Below, piece by piece: positions 33,121-41,636 of a stretch of 64,000 bases of DNA (within the stretch, counting starts at the first letter, position 1; each line of letters begins with the position of its first letter). The notes beneath the pieces are model-generated. The model was not told where the DNA came from, made no database searches, and saw nothing but the letters and a program-made list of their open reading frames with translations. Location of the stretch: the NCBI GenBank assembly GCA_018806915.1, contig JAGKQI010000069.1:1-64000 (forward strand). The letters are read 5' to 3'. The position numbers and the translations under genes were made by a program. This DNA is from Phytophthora colocasiae. Its lineage: Eukaryota > Oomycota > Peronosporomycetes > Peronosporales > Peronosporaceae.

Positions 33121-35842
33121 GAACCCCCCAGCATCGGTGTCGCGCGCAGACAGTCTGCGTCAGGCTATCGTACGCCTGGAGTGCCCCCACGAGCTGTCGG
33201 ACGGCTCATGGGACGGGCCCATTTATGTCCGTCTACGCGAGCCACGCCGTATCACGCCGGATACCGCGTGCGACTTCATCGTGGACGACTCTTCTCGGAG
33301 ACCTGGCTGGATGTGCGAGCTCATCTTCTACCCGAGCGAATTCGACACATGCCCCCCGCGCCCGGCGGGGCTCAACAGATTGGCTGAGACCGACGTGCTT
33401 ATTCCCTACACGCGCCTGACTCGCCCAGACGAGAACCTACGAGACGAGATTATCGAGCGTCCCCTGTTGATGCTATACCGGTTCGTGCGCTTTCACACGT
33501 GCTTTGTAGCCGAGGAAGACAGTGGCCCTCGCCATTACGTGGAAGTGCAGCTGGGCGCCTACGCCCTCGGACAGATTGTTCTTTACCTTACTACACGATC
33601 CCTATCATTCCGTACGGCCACCGGGGCCGTGCTCCAACCTGCAAGTCGTTTCGTATGCTTCGTGGAGATACGGCATCGGGCTACAGAGAGTCCGGTGTAC
33701 GTATTGATCCCATGTGATGCTGCATGGCAAGCTCGAGTGGAGAGAGACGAGTTTATGGTCGGCTGGTGTCATGGAGTTCCTATTAACTCCAGACCCAACC
33801 AACGTGCGCGACGCTTTCGTTCGCGATGGAAGGAACTAGCGGTGCCGGACATTCCCGAAGCAGAGCTACAGAAACTACTCAAGGACACGTTCGTACCAGC
33901 AGGATCGGACACTACAGTGGACTTCGGCTCGGAGCCGATTGCTGTGGTGACGGAGTTTGGCCGGGCCATTACCATAACGCCATTGCAGTATGCTAAGCAG
34001 TTCTTGGGACCTCCCAAACCCTCGACACGTATGGACATGGACGTCGACAGCGACGAAGAGTCTCCTTCGACGATCTTAGCCACGGGGCTCTCGAAGGGAC
34101 GGCCTCTTCCTTTGTCGTTTCAGATCATTCAGCTGCGCAACTTTCAGGCAACTCCACTGGCGCAACCCCGCCCCGAACCGTCGGACGTTTCGGGGGCGGC
34201 GATGTCTGAGAATCCGGCCGTGCCGGCGACGACAACTACGGTTACAACAGCGGCTTTGGATATGCCGATTCCAACGGCACCGCCCGCGGCGGACGCGGTG
34301 CTGACGGCGATTTTGGAGCTAACGAAGACTACTCAGCAGATGCTTGCTGCACAAGCGGCGAACCAACAAATTTTGCAGGAGCAATTGCTGCGTCAACGCT
34401 CGCCGGCAGAGCCGTCTCGGCCATTACCTCACAGCGCTCCTCAAGGTCCACCTCATCTTCGGGTGCACACCGACGACGCACACCGACATCACCGACGGCG
34501 GAGCCGTAGCCGTAGCCCGGTCTCCAGCCGTCTATCTCGGGAGAGACGATCACGTAGCCGATCACGTTCACGATCACGCGGCCGCAGAACACCATCAGGC
34601 CGCCCTCAGCGTGACCACAGCCACACACCGAGGCATGGACGGCCGTCGACCCGCGGGCTCCATTTAAACGAGGAACCTTCCTACACCAGGTCTAGTGGAT
34701 ATGACGACGGCCGTAGCCGTGCATCCCCCCGTGAAGGAGTTGCCACAGCACATAGCTATTGGGACAGTCCCAGACTCGAGCATGGCCGTAGCCAGAGACA
34801 GGAGTCTCCTCGATACTTAGCGCCCTCGTCATCACCTCGACAGGGCCATTGGAGATATGACAACCGCAGCCAGGATCGGTTCATCGCGCCGACTGAGTTC
34901 CAGACAGGAGGATCGGCATTCCGACCATCCGCAGCGGAAGTAAACGTGCATCAGACGGCTCAAGTTGGTCCGAGACCAGCGGGTAGGTACATTGAATCTG
35001 AACTAACATCGTTTTGGCGCCTCAATTGGCAAGACCGGGTCTCTACAATCCAGCAAAGGGAAACGAGGCGTGGCCAGTATCGGGTCACGAAAGTGACAGC
35101 AAAAATGTTGTTCGCGGTAAACTTTGGAACGCGGCAATTGGATCATTTCCTGCCGCCGGCAGCGGATGCTGGTGGTGGGAGAGCAGTGCAGCACGACCCA
35201 GCGACATGGGCTTCGGCAGATACGAGTCCGGTCGAGAGCATCCGTACTATGGAAGATCTACGTGCTACTTTGTACTGTCTTCAAGGGGCAGCTGTTGAAT
35301 GGTATCCGAGAGCCGTAGCCTCGGTGTTCAACGCGGTCCACACGGACTCTCTCGCTGGATTGTATGATGACGCCCCGGACAGCTTGGTGCATGCTGTGAT
35401 TAACCTGTATTCGCACGTCTTCACGGTGTTGCTCAACGCCATTAACGACGGTCGGCATGGTTCTCTTCTGGAAAGGGATGCCCGTAGCATCATGGCCCAT
35501 GATTCCCCGGATTATATCCGCATGGTGCGCCACGTCATTGAACGGGCGCTGATTCGGACTTGGGTTCACAGTGGGACTTCCGCTGCGACTGGATCCCGTC
35601 TCAATACGCGTCGACAGCGTCCGGAACGGACAACTACATCCCCGGTTCCACCGCACATCCTGCGCTTAATTCCCACGCACAACGGCAAGGCGATCTGCCT
35701 GCGAAGCCAGACGCAGACTGGCTGCAGTTTTCGTTCCTGCAAGCACCCTCACGAGAAGGTGCAGCTCCCTGAGGAGGTGACATCGTACGTCACATCCAAA
35801 TACGGCGCATTGGCCACCGATCACCCGAACCTACAGCACTGA
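33119..35842 (+). CDS. Retroelement ORF1: gag-like protein with CCCH zinc finger
   Basis: The frame is open from 33071, but the first ATG is at 33311 (residue 65 if counted from the TTG at 33119), so either initiation is non-ATG or the N terminus is shorter. The protein is about 840-907 aa. The N-terminal half is unrecognised; an Asp-rich patch lies near residue 305. A Ser/Arg-rich region (about residues 455-560, RSRSRSRSRGRRT) resembles SR proteins. Near residue 860 a C-x8-C-x4-C-x3-H finger is present (CLRSQTQTGCSFRSCKHPH), probably for RNA binding. A single TGA (35840-35842) separates it from ORF2 in the same frame. Confidence 0.85.
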   Translation: MNPPASVSRADSLRQAIVRLECPHELSDGSWDGPIYVRLREPRRITPDTACDFIVDDSSRRPGWMCELIFYPSEFDTCPPRPAGLNRLAETDVLIPYTRLTRPDENLRDEIIERPLLMLYRFVRFHTCFVAEEDSGPRHYVEVQLGAYALGQIVLYLTTRSLSFRTATGAVLQPASRFVCFVEIRHRATESPVYVLIPCDAAWQARVERDEFMVGWCHGVPINSRPNQRARRFRSRWKELAVPDIPEAELQKLLKDTFVPAGSDTTVDFGSEPIAVVTEFGRAITITPLQYAKQFLGPPKPSTRMDMDVDSDEESPSTILATGLSKGRPLPLSFQIIQLRNFQATPLAQPRPEPSDVSGAAMSENPAVPATTTTVTTAALDMPIPTAPPAADAVLTAILELTKTTQQMLAAQAANQQILQEQLLRQRSPAEPSRPLPHSAPQGPPHLRVHTDDAHRHHRRRSRSRSPVSSRLSRERRSRSRSRSRSRGRRTPSGRPQRDHSHTPRHGRPSTRGLHLNEEPSYTRSSGYDDGRSRASPREGVATAHSYWDSPRLEHGRSQRQESPRYLAPSSSPRQGHWRYDNRSQDRFIAPTEFQTGGSAFRPSAAEVNVHQTAQVGPRPAGRYIESELTSFWRLNWQDRVSTIQQRETRRGQYRVTKVTAKMLFAVNFGTRQLDHFLPPAADAGGGRAVQHDPATWASADTSPVESIRTMEDLRATLYCLQGAAVEWYPRAVASVFNAVHTDSLAGLYDDAPDSLVHAVINLYSHVFTVLLNAINDGRHGSLLERDARSIMAHDSPDYIRMVRHVIERALIRTWVHSGTSAATGSRLNTRRQRPERTTTSPVPPHILRLIPTHNGKAICLRSQTQTGCSFRSCKHPHEKVQLPEEVTSYVTSKYGALATDHPNLQH

Positions 35843-37774
35843 CGCCTCGGAGGTGACAGTCAGGGTTTGAAGGCGTCTACATTTTATTCAACATCGACTT
35901 TCGACTCTACTTCACCTCGTTTACCATGTGGCCGACCGCTAGCCCTAGCTCGGTCGGTCTTCCCGGTGCCGTGCACCTACACTACCGCGCCCTTGTACGC
36001 TGCAACAGCTTCGGAAGTTTGCATTCTTGCGTTCGACGGTGGGTTCCGTAGAGCCCATCGACAAGGAGCGTTCGCATGTTGCGTTTGGACCTCGCCCGGC
36101 ATTCCGGCGTGGTGGTTGGCCTGCTCAGTCCGTGGGGACTGCACTAACAACGAAATGGAAGCACGCGGACTACTTGCTGGATTGCATTGGCTAGCAACAA
36201 ACCGTCCTAACGGTTTCGTACGCGTCTTCGGTGATTCAGCTTTGATAATTTCCCTGACATTATCGACATATCGGGTCAGCGCTCCAAATCTGGCCCCTCT
36301 AATTCGGTCAATCCGGGAGACATTCCTCCACACGGGCGTGACAGTAGCGAATGCAGTGCCGCGGAGATTCAATGTTGCTGCAGACGGTCTGTGCAATTGG
36401 GTCATGGATTTGGATTTGGACGCTACAACATCGTTCACAGCGGAGTCGACTCAGTGGCCTACCACGGTCGACCCGGCGGACCCAACATCACGAGGATGTG
36501 AATTTGGCGAGTTGCCAGGATTCACCGAATATTATCGGGATCAATGGGTAGCCCGCTGGTCTCTGGTTCTATCGGACTACAACCGGGTGGTACATATAGT
36601 ACGACACCGATTTCTTCGTGGACCTCCGTCCCATTCTGACATACAGATGGCGGCGACGTTGCGGTCACCACCTTTGACACGCTCTACGACGGCTCGATCA
36701 GAGGCATCTCCTTTTGACACAGACGTCAGCAGGGAGTGCGTCATTAACGGGATCACGCGGTGTGTGCCGGCGGACATCTTCCGTACCTTCAAGGCCCTAG
36801 CCTTAACCAACGGCATTCCGTTTTGCGAGAACACATTGTTCATCAAACCAAACGCAGATCGTTTGGAGATCCCTTACACGGACGTGGAATTCTTGACCGC
36901 AGTGGTTAGCCTACCGAATGTAGGTATTGCAGGAGCCTTACGTATTCTCAGAGGGCAGACCTCAAGGGACCCTCGTCCTAATAAGGCTCTTCGTCCCAAG
37001 TTGTACAGAACACACTTGGCAAATTATCCAGGGTTACAGCGTCTCTGTGCAATTGCAGAACACGGGGTCATACCACATTGGCGGACAGACGTGGAACGGA
37101 TCGGAGTCCGCCCACTACCGGCCAATTACCCAAGCGCTGTAAGCGGAGCAGCGATTGTGAATCACCGTCTCTTGAAGGACTACTACCGAGGCCGTTGCCT
37201 TCTTGCCAACATAGAGATCCTGGCAGCTGATCCAGGATTTCAAGCGAGCGCCTTTGCGCTAGTCCCGAAGAAAGACATTCCCATAACGGAAGACGGGCGG
37301 ACAATTCACAATCTAGCGGCCCCCGTAGGGGCATCCGTGAACGAGGCAACCGACACCGAGCTGACACCGGACGCTCGGTGGGAAGCGTACTTCCATATTG
37401 CCCTGCGAGTTACAGAACTTCGCCGTCGATACCCAGGTTGTCGCATCTTCGCGCTTGGGGCAGATATTGCGGAGGCTTTCCTCCACGTGCCAGTGCACGA
37501 ACGGCATGCACCCGCATTCGGGGGCACCCTTCCCCAATCACACGTCGGTATCGTATCTGGATCAGCCGTATTCGGGTGGACAGCTTCTCCCAGATTCTTT
37601 GCCATAATGGGGAAAGCTGTAAGGCACTACCAGCGGGCAGGCACATCGTATGTGCTCGGATTACCAGAACCCATGTGGATATACCAGTGGGTAGACGACA
37701 TCGTGCTTATTGAGGTGGATATTGGAGACAGACTCCTGCGCGCGGAGCGCCGTCGATCTTCGAGACGCGGTTAA
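35843..37774 (+). CDS. Retroelement ORF2: RNase H followed by reverse transcriptase
   Basis: In frame with ORF1 right after its TGA; the first usable start codon listed is the TTG at 35867, giving 635 aa. RNase H residues are in order: D57 (LAFDGGF), E98 (NNEMEARGLL), D123 (VFGDSALI) and a final Asp in NVAADGLCNW (about residue 180). RT follows: motif A LGADIAEAFLHVPVH (about 530), motif B FGWTASPRFFAI, motif C YQWVDDIVLI (about 608). RNase H before RT is the reverse of the usual DIRS order. The RNase H resembles the one in the gypsy relic at the left edge. The frame stops just after motif C and overlaps ORF3 by 65 bases. Confidence 0.88.
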   Translation, partial: RLGGDSQGLKASTFYSTSTFDSTSPRLPCGRPLALARSVFPVPCTYTTAPLYAATASEVCILAFDGGFRRAHRQGAFACCVWTSPGIPAWWLACSVRGDCTNNEMEARGLLAGLHWLATNRPNGFVRVFGDSALIISLTLSTYRVSAPNLAPLIRSIRETFLHTGVTVANAVPRRFNVAADGLCNWVMDLDLDATTSFTAESTQWPTTVDPADPTSRGCEFGELPGFTEYYRDQWVARWSLVLSDYNRVVHIVRHRFLRGPPSHSDIQMAATLRSPPLTRSTTARSEASPFDTDVSRECVINGITRCVPADIFRTFKALALTNGIPFCENTLFIKPNADRLEIPYTDVEFLTAVVSLPNVGIAGALRILRGQTSRDPRPNKALRPKLYRTHLANYPGLQRLCAIAEHGVIPHWRTDVERIGVRPLPANYPSAVSGAAIVNHRLLKDYYRGRCLLANIEILAADPGFQASAFALVPKKDIPITEDGRTIHNLAAPVGASVNEATDTELTPDARWEAYFHIALRVTELRRRYPGCRIFALGADIAEAFLHVPVHERHAPAFGGTLPQSHVGIVSGSAVFGWTASPRFFAIMGKAVRHYQRAGTSYVLGLPEPMWIYQWVDDIVLIEVDIGDRLLRAERRRSSRRG

Positions 37775-39758
37775 GTTGGTTTTCGGGAACGATGGTTGGC
37801 ACGAGGGCAAGTTTACCACGTGGTCGGAACAGTTCCATGCAGTCGGCATCGACTGGAATATTCCCGAAGCCACCGCTACTCTTCCACATAGGAAGATTGA
37901 CAAGGTAAAGCAAACGGTGCAGGACACACTCAAGCAGCATTTCGTATCACACAAACGATTGGAATCTCTCGTGGGGATCCTCCGACATGTGGTGACATTC
38001 CTACCGATTGCAAAACCCTTCATGCAGCGAATCGTATTCGCGCAGCTAGCCTCCAAGAGAGCAGGTAGGAGCGGAACTCCTATGACGACATCTCTGAGGC
38101 TCGATCTGCTCTGGTGGAACATTCTGGTGTTCCAGAACGAGTTTGCAGGGGTTCCTCTGACGATGTTCGGCACCGAACCCCCTGAATCGGACGGATGGGT
38201 AATTCTACATGACACAGCGACTGTGTTCGTATTTGGTCTTACCCCGAAGCGAGTGCACCGGGTGCATTGCGGGTCACAAGTAACCGAAGCTGACTTGTCA
38301 CGGATACTTCTGGATCTCATGAAACGATGGAAGGTGACGGCACCGTCCGAGAAGTCGTGGAGCCTACTCCGTTTGTATGTGCGCAATGCATGGGAGTTCA
38401 GACTTCTCCGAACAATGTTCAGTCGGGACTCTACAGCGCAGCAACATTTGCGCTCATTGGCATTGGTCCAAGCAGCTCGCAAGTGCATTATCACTGTGAA
38501 CCGAATACTGGCCCGGTCGGCCGAAGCGAGGGCGTGTGACGTTCACAACCCGACTAACATCTCTGACTGTCCTGACCTGCAGACAGGTTGGCAGACATAT
38601 CAAGAGAGACAACTCGACTTAAGCGAGCGGCTATCAACGAGTCTACACTCGGCACGTACGACAAGAAGTTCCGATACTGGAGGAACTTCTGCAGTGAGTT
38701 CGGATTTCCGGTGTGGATCGACGACCTCCCTCAAGAACGGCAAGCCCGTATCGTCGGTCTCTACGCAGGACTGTGTGCCCTCGAAGGACACAATGCCCAG
38801 GGACGAGGGAAACAAGTATCAGACATTTGATGGCAAGATGGCGGCAGTCGCCTTCGCCCACCGTAGCGTTCGAAACGCACGACTCAATTACAAGACTCCG
38901 GAATTTGAGCTCATTGCTCAAGGCTATAAGCGCACCCACAGCCAGGTGGAACGGAAGCAGCCAGTCACCACACCCATGCTGCTCGAGATGCATCGGCAGC
39001 TTATGGGGCAGCGGACAGACCTGAATGGAGAGGTCACCGATATCCTATGGGGGTCGATCCTCCTCGGGTTCTTCTTCTTGGATCGCAGCTCGGAGCTGTG
39101 GGGACCAGTGAGCCGTGACTCATCAACCGGCACCGTGCACTGTGTAAAAGCAGAGGATGTAATCATTCGGGACCGCCATGGATCCCAGATCGGACCGGGT
39201 TCGTCCAGAGGAGTCTCCGTGGATATACATTTCAGATCCCACAAAGGGGACCGAACAAGACAAGGAAGCGTAATACGCCATTATCGATCAGGCCTACCGG
39301 AACTGTGCCCGGTTGCAGCCGCAGAAGCCTGTCTTCAAGCAAGACAACGACTGCAAAGTCGAGGAGAACAGACTGGGCCCTACTTGACGTCGATAGGGCA
39401 AAGGAGGATGATCAACAAGTCCCAAGTAGCAAGGACGATCAAAGGAGCCGCAGAAGCATGTGGGGCAGACCCAACCGAATATTCGGCGCACTCACTGCGG
39501 ATCGGTGGGGCGTGCGCTCTTCTGGCTGCGGGACGCAGTGAGCTGGTCATCAAATTGATGGGACGTTGGTCGAGCTGGTGTTTTTCGGTGTACACAAGAC
39601 TCAGACCTGGAATGTTACGAGACGTGGCAAAACACATGATTCGAGCGTCTACTTGGGATTGCCCGGATCTGTCATCCGGGACGCAAGGGGGGTTGAGAAG
39701 CCAAGCTTCGCTAACTAATCAAGTATTTGCCCCTCTCGCCGTGCGTGAAGACAACTAA
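37710..39758 (+). CDS. Retroelement ORF3: RT thumb, degenerate RNase H-like segment, tyrosine recombinase
   Basis: 682 aa in the +1 frame relative to ORF2. RT connection/thumb text comes first (KRLESLVGILRHVVTFLP). At about residues 130-175, where RNase H normally sits, LLWWNILVFQNEFAG is followed by GWVILHDTATVFVFG, which keeps only one Asp-like position. The tyrosine recombinase is complete: R in LDRSSELWG (about 457), K in RSHKGDR (about 509), HSLR (about 593), GRW (about 618) and Y in SVYTR (about 626). Between about 38590 and 38815 the sensible protein (STLGTYDKKFRYWRNFC, the N-terminal domain of the recombinase) is in another frame, so two compensating shifts seem to lie inside this ORF. 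Confidence 0.85.
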   Translation: MRWILETDSCARSAVDLRDAVKLVFGNDGWHEGKFTTWSEQFHAVGIDWNIPEATATLPHRKIDKVKQTVQDTLKQHFVSHKRLESLVGILRHVVTFLPIAKPFMQRIVFAQLASKRAGRSGTPMTTSLRLDLLWWNILVFQNEFAGVPLTMFGTEPPESDGWVILHDTATVFVFGLTPKRVHRVHCGSQVTEADLSRILLDLMKRWKVTAPSEKSWSLLRLYVRNAWEFRLLRTMFSRDSTAQQHLRSLALVQAARKCIITVNRILARSAEARACDVHNPTNISDCPDLQTGWQTYQERQLDLSERLSTSLHSARTTRSSDTGGTSAVSSDFRCGSTTSLKNGKPVSSVSTQDCVPSKDTMPRDEGNKYQTFDGKMAAVAFAHRSVRNARLNYKTPEFELIAQGYKRTHSQVERKQPVTTPMLLEMHRQLMGQRTDLNGEVTDILWGSILLGFFFLDRSSELWGPVSRDSSTGTVHCVKAEDVIIRDRHGSQIGPGSSRGVSVDIHFRSHKGDRTRQGSVIRHYRSGLPELCPVAAAEACLQARQRLQSRGEQTGPYLTSIGQRRMINKSQVARTIKGAAEACGADPTEYSAHSLRIGGACALLAAGRSELVIKLMGRWSSWCFSVYTRLRPGMLRDVAKHMIRASTWDCPDLSSGTQGGLRSQASLTNQVFAPLAVREDN

Positions 39759-39763
39759 GGAAA

Positions 39764-39941
39764 GTGCACGGTTCGGTGAACCGGTTAGGCGGAGAAGCGA
39801 ACCGGATGTTTCCGAGGAAAGGCGAAACTCACGGCATTCGCGATTTCGCTGGCTGAACAGCAAGTGTTCCAGCGCAAGGAAGGACACATAGTCCTGGACA
39901 CATAGTCCACGGAGAAAGGAGCCGGGCTCCCGCGAAAATTT
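39764..39941 (+). repeat. Right 178-bp direct repeat of the retroelement
   Basis: Begins 6 bases after the ORF3 stop codon and matches 32943-33120 without a visible difference. A T run follows its end. Confidence 0.93.
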
Positions 39942-40020
39942 TTTTCTTTCTCCAAAGTGGTTGTGTTCCAAGTGGGGATTAGTATTTTCTCCCAAGTTGG
40001 GTTGGGCTTGCCCACAAAAC

Positions 40021-40311
40021 TCAGTTTCCCAGCGGGTTTATAGACTGTTCTCCATGAGGGGTACAATCTACTCGAAGATCCCATTTCTTCTCGTTTGGCT
40101 TTCGCTGACCACCTTTCCTTTCACGTCCAGTATATCCAGCATTCAAACGAGCGATGATCTTCTTCATCTTCTTCAACGCACCACTACCCAGTTTTTCTCT
40201 CCAACACTTGTAGTCACAAATGAAGAGTGGATCGCCATTGGCGGTTGCGTCGTCTTTTAGGCCTTTGGTGTCCGGTCCAGCAGCTGCCGACACATAACCA
40301 CCCAATCTATC
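40021..40311 (-). pseudogene. CRN effector 3' scrap, copy 3, inverted
   Basis: Bases 40076-40311 are the reverse complement of 32712-32938, apart from a 9-bp in-frame insertion (three extra residues, MKK, in a Lys-rich run). It continues past the point where copy 2 is cut, to a stop at 40021, so it shows the natural end of the CRN reading frame. Similarity stops abruptly at 40311. It lies 134 bp from the right repeat of the retroelement, so the element is flanked by an inverted CRN duplication. Confidence 0.85.
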
Positions 40312-41636
40312 TGGAAGTTAAAGAGGGAGGCAACTCACTCATCTCACAGCACCTTAAATAATTTTATTTTTCGTGTATTCAAGAAACCCGATTCAAGGAC
40401 TGTCATCACGCAGAACGATTTAGCTACTTGCAACTGACTCAAGTGTTTCGACGTGGGTTGCCTCACCCAGAGGCAGGAGGTGTAAGAGCTTCAACACAAG
40501 GACCTTTCCCTCCTTCATGCGGAGTGCAAACAGACAAAGGTGCGATTTTCTTTCCAAACCTTCGGCGGAATGACTGGAAAGATTTACTACAACCGACTCG
40601 AGCAGTAGCTTCTCACCCGATGAGTGAACTTGGATGCCCTCCAATGCGCATTCATGTTACATTATCCCAATATCTATCATTACGGAGATGTCTGGTTCCA
40701 GTGGTGCACGATGTCCTACTACGATTGTTCTTTGGAGACCTTATTGTTGGGTCACGGCTATATTTCCTGAAAAGACTAAACCCATCGATTCAGCAGTGCG
40801 CTCGATAGTTGTGTCTAGCGTTTGAAACGCTGGAACACTCGTGCCCAGGATTACAAGAAATGTGGCAGTCACTGTGGGTGCCATGGAGCAAAATTTCACA
40901 GTCGACTTAAGTTGGCGATTGCTACTTTTCCCGCAGTCACGAGATGTCAATGCAGACCGGAAACAACACTACAGACTACAGTTGCTGTTGTGGAGAGTAA
41001 ACACAGCAATTGTTTTTCATGCTTCTACGCAACAAGATTTACTTCAAGCAGAAAAATTGAACACTAAAAGTGTGATATATTCGTTTCATCGACACTACTA
41101 ACATATCTATTTGCATTGCGAGGATCTGGAGCTGAATGGCGAGGCAATGATTTCAGTTCTTCAAGGAATGGATTTTGATTCTCCCCGAGGCCAGTGACCG
41201 AATTTGGACTCCCCGGATGTAAACTAGACATTAGCGAAACGCACTAAGTAGTTAATCAACTTCTTTTTCTTCTCAAATTAACATTTCAGTTCAATAACAG
41301 GCGAGAAGAGGACAATTCAATGGGTGTTGGAGAAGAGTTTGCTCTTCGCCCAAGTCATCCTGTTAAAAACTCTAAGCGGGGATTGTGCGCCACCCCATGC
41401 AACATCGTCTCTTGATATCACAGCAGCATCCAGCTAGGATATCCGTCCGCAACATGAGTCAAACCCAGCGCGCTCAACTTGCCGTGCTGGTTGCCTAATT
41501 GCTGGAGCAATTGCTGGTTTATCGATCGTAATATTGATTTTGGAAAAGTATATGTGGCTTCAGGAGCTACTAGGTATTTGCAACCACTCGCTATATTGAG
41601 AATCGCCTTCTTCTCGCTGGTCCAAACGTTGGTACA
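40312..41636. other. No supported gene
   Basis: Transition between the repeat-rich and gene-rich halves. On the minus strand 40950-40420, one frame with two stops (40741 and about 40660) includes a hydrophobic start (MAPTVTATFLVILG), but no family is recognised. Plus-strand ORFs at 40428-40808 and 40841-41101 are equally weak. A short hairpin, GAAGAG-TTTG-CTCTTC, lies near 41333. The 5' leader of the channel gene at 41637 should be in the last few hundred bases. Confidence 0.35.

Larger units (their letters stand above)
32943..39941 (+). mobile_element. Tyrosine-recombinase (DIRS/Ngaro-like) retroelement with RNase H before RT
   Basis: A 7.0-kb element bounded by 178-bp direct repeats, with three consecutive coding blocks: gag-like ORF1 with a CCCH finger, ORF2 with RNase H then RT, and ORF3 with RT thumb, degenerate second RNase H-like segment and tyrosine recombinase. 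No integrase of DDE type is present. Terminal direct rather than inverted repeats fit Ngaro/PAT-type elements more than DIRS-1. Identity of the repeats by eye and long ORFs suggest recent activity. No target duplication is visible, as expected for recombinase-mediated insertion. Confidence 0.85.

Noticed and set aside
33119..33310. TTG at 33119 as the proven start of ORF1
   Set aside because: The frame is open from 33071 and the first ATG is at 33311; which start is used cannot be decided from sequence.
40420..40950. Minus-strand secreted-protein gene
   Set aside because: Only a short hydrophobic start and a frame with two stops; no splice sites or family match support it.
2525..41636. CRISPR array or bacterial mobile element among the short repeats
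   Set aside because: Repeat units are diverged, spacing is irregular and all neighbouring genes are eukaryotic transposons.
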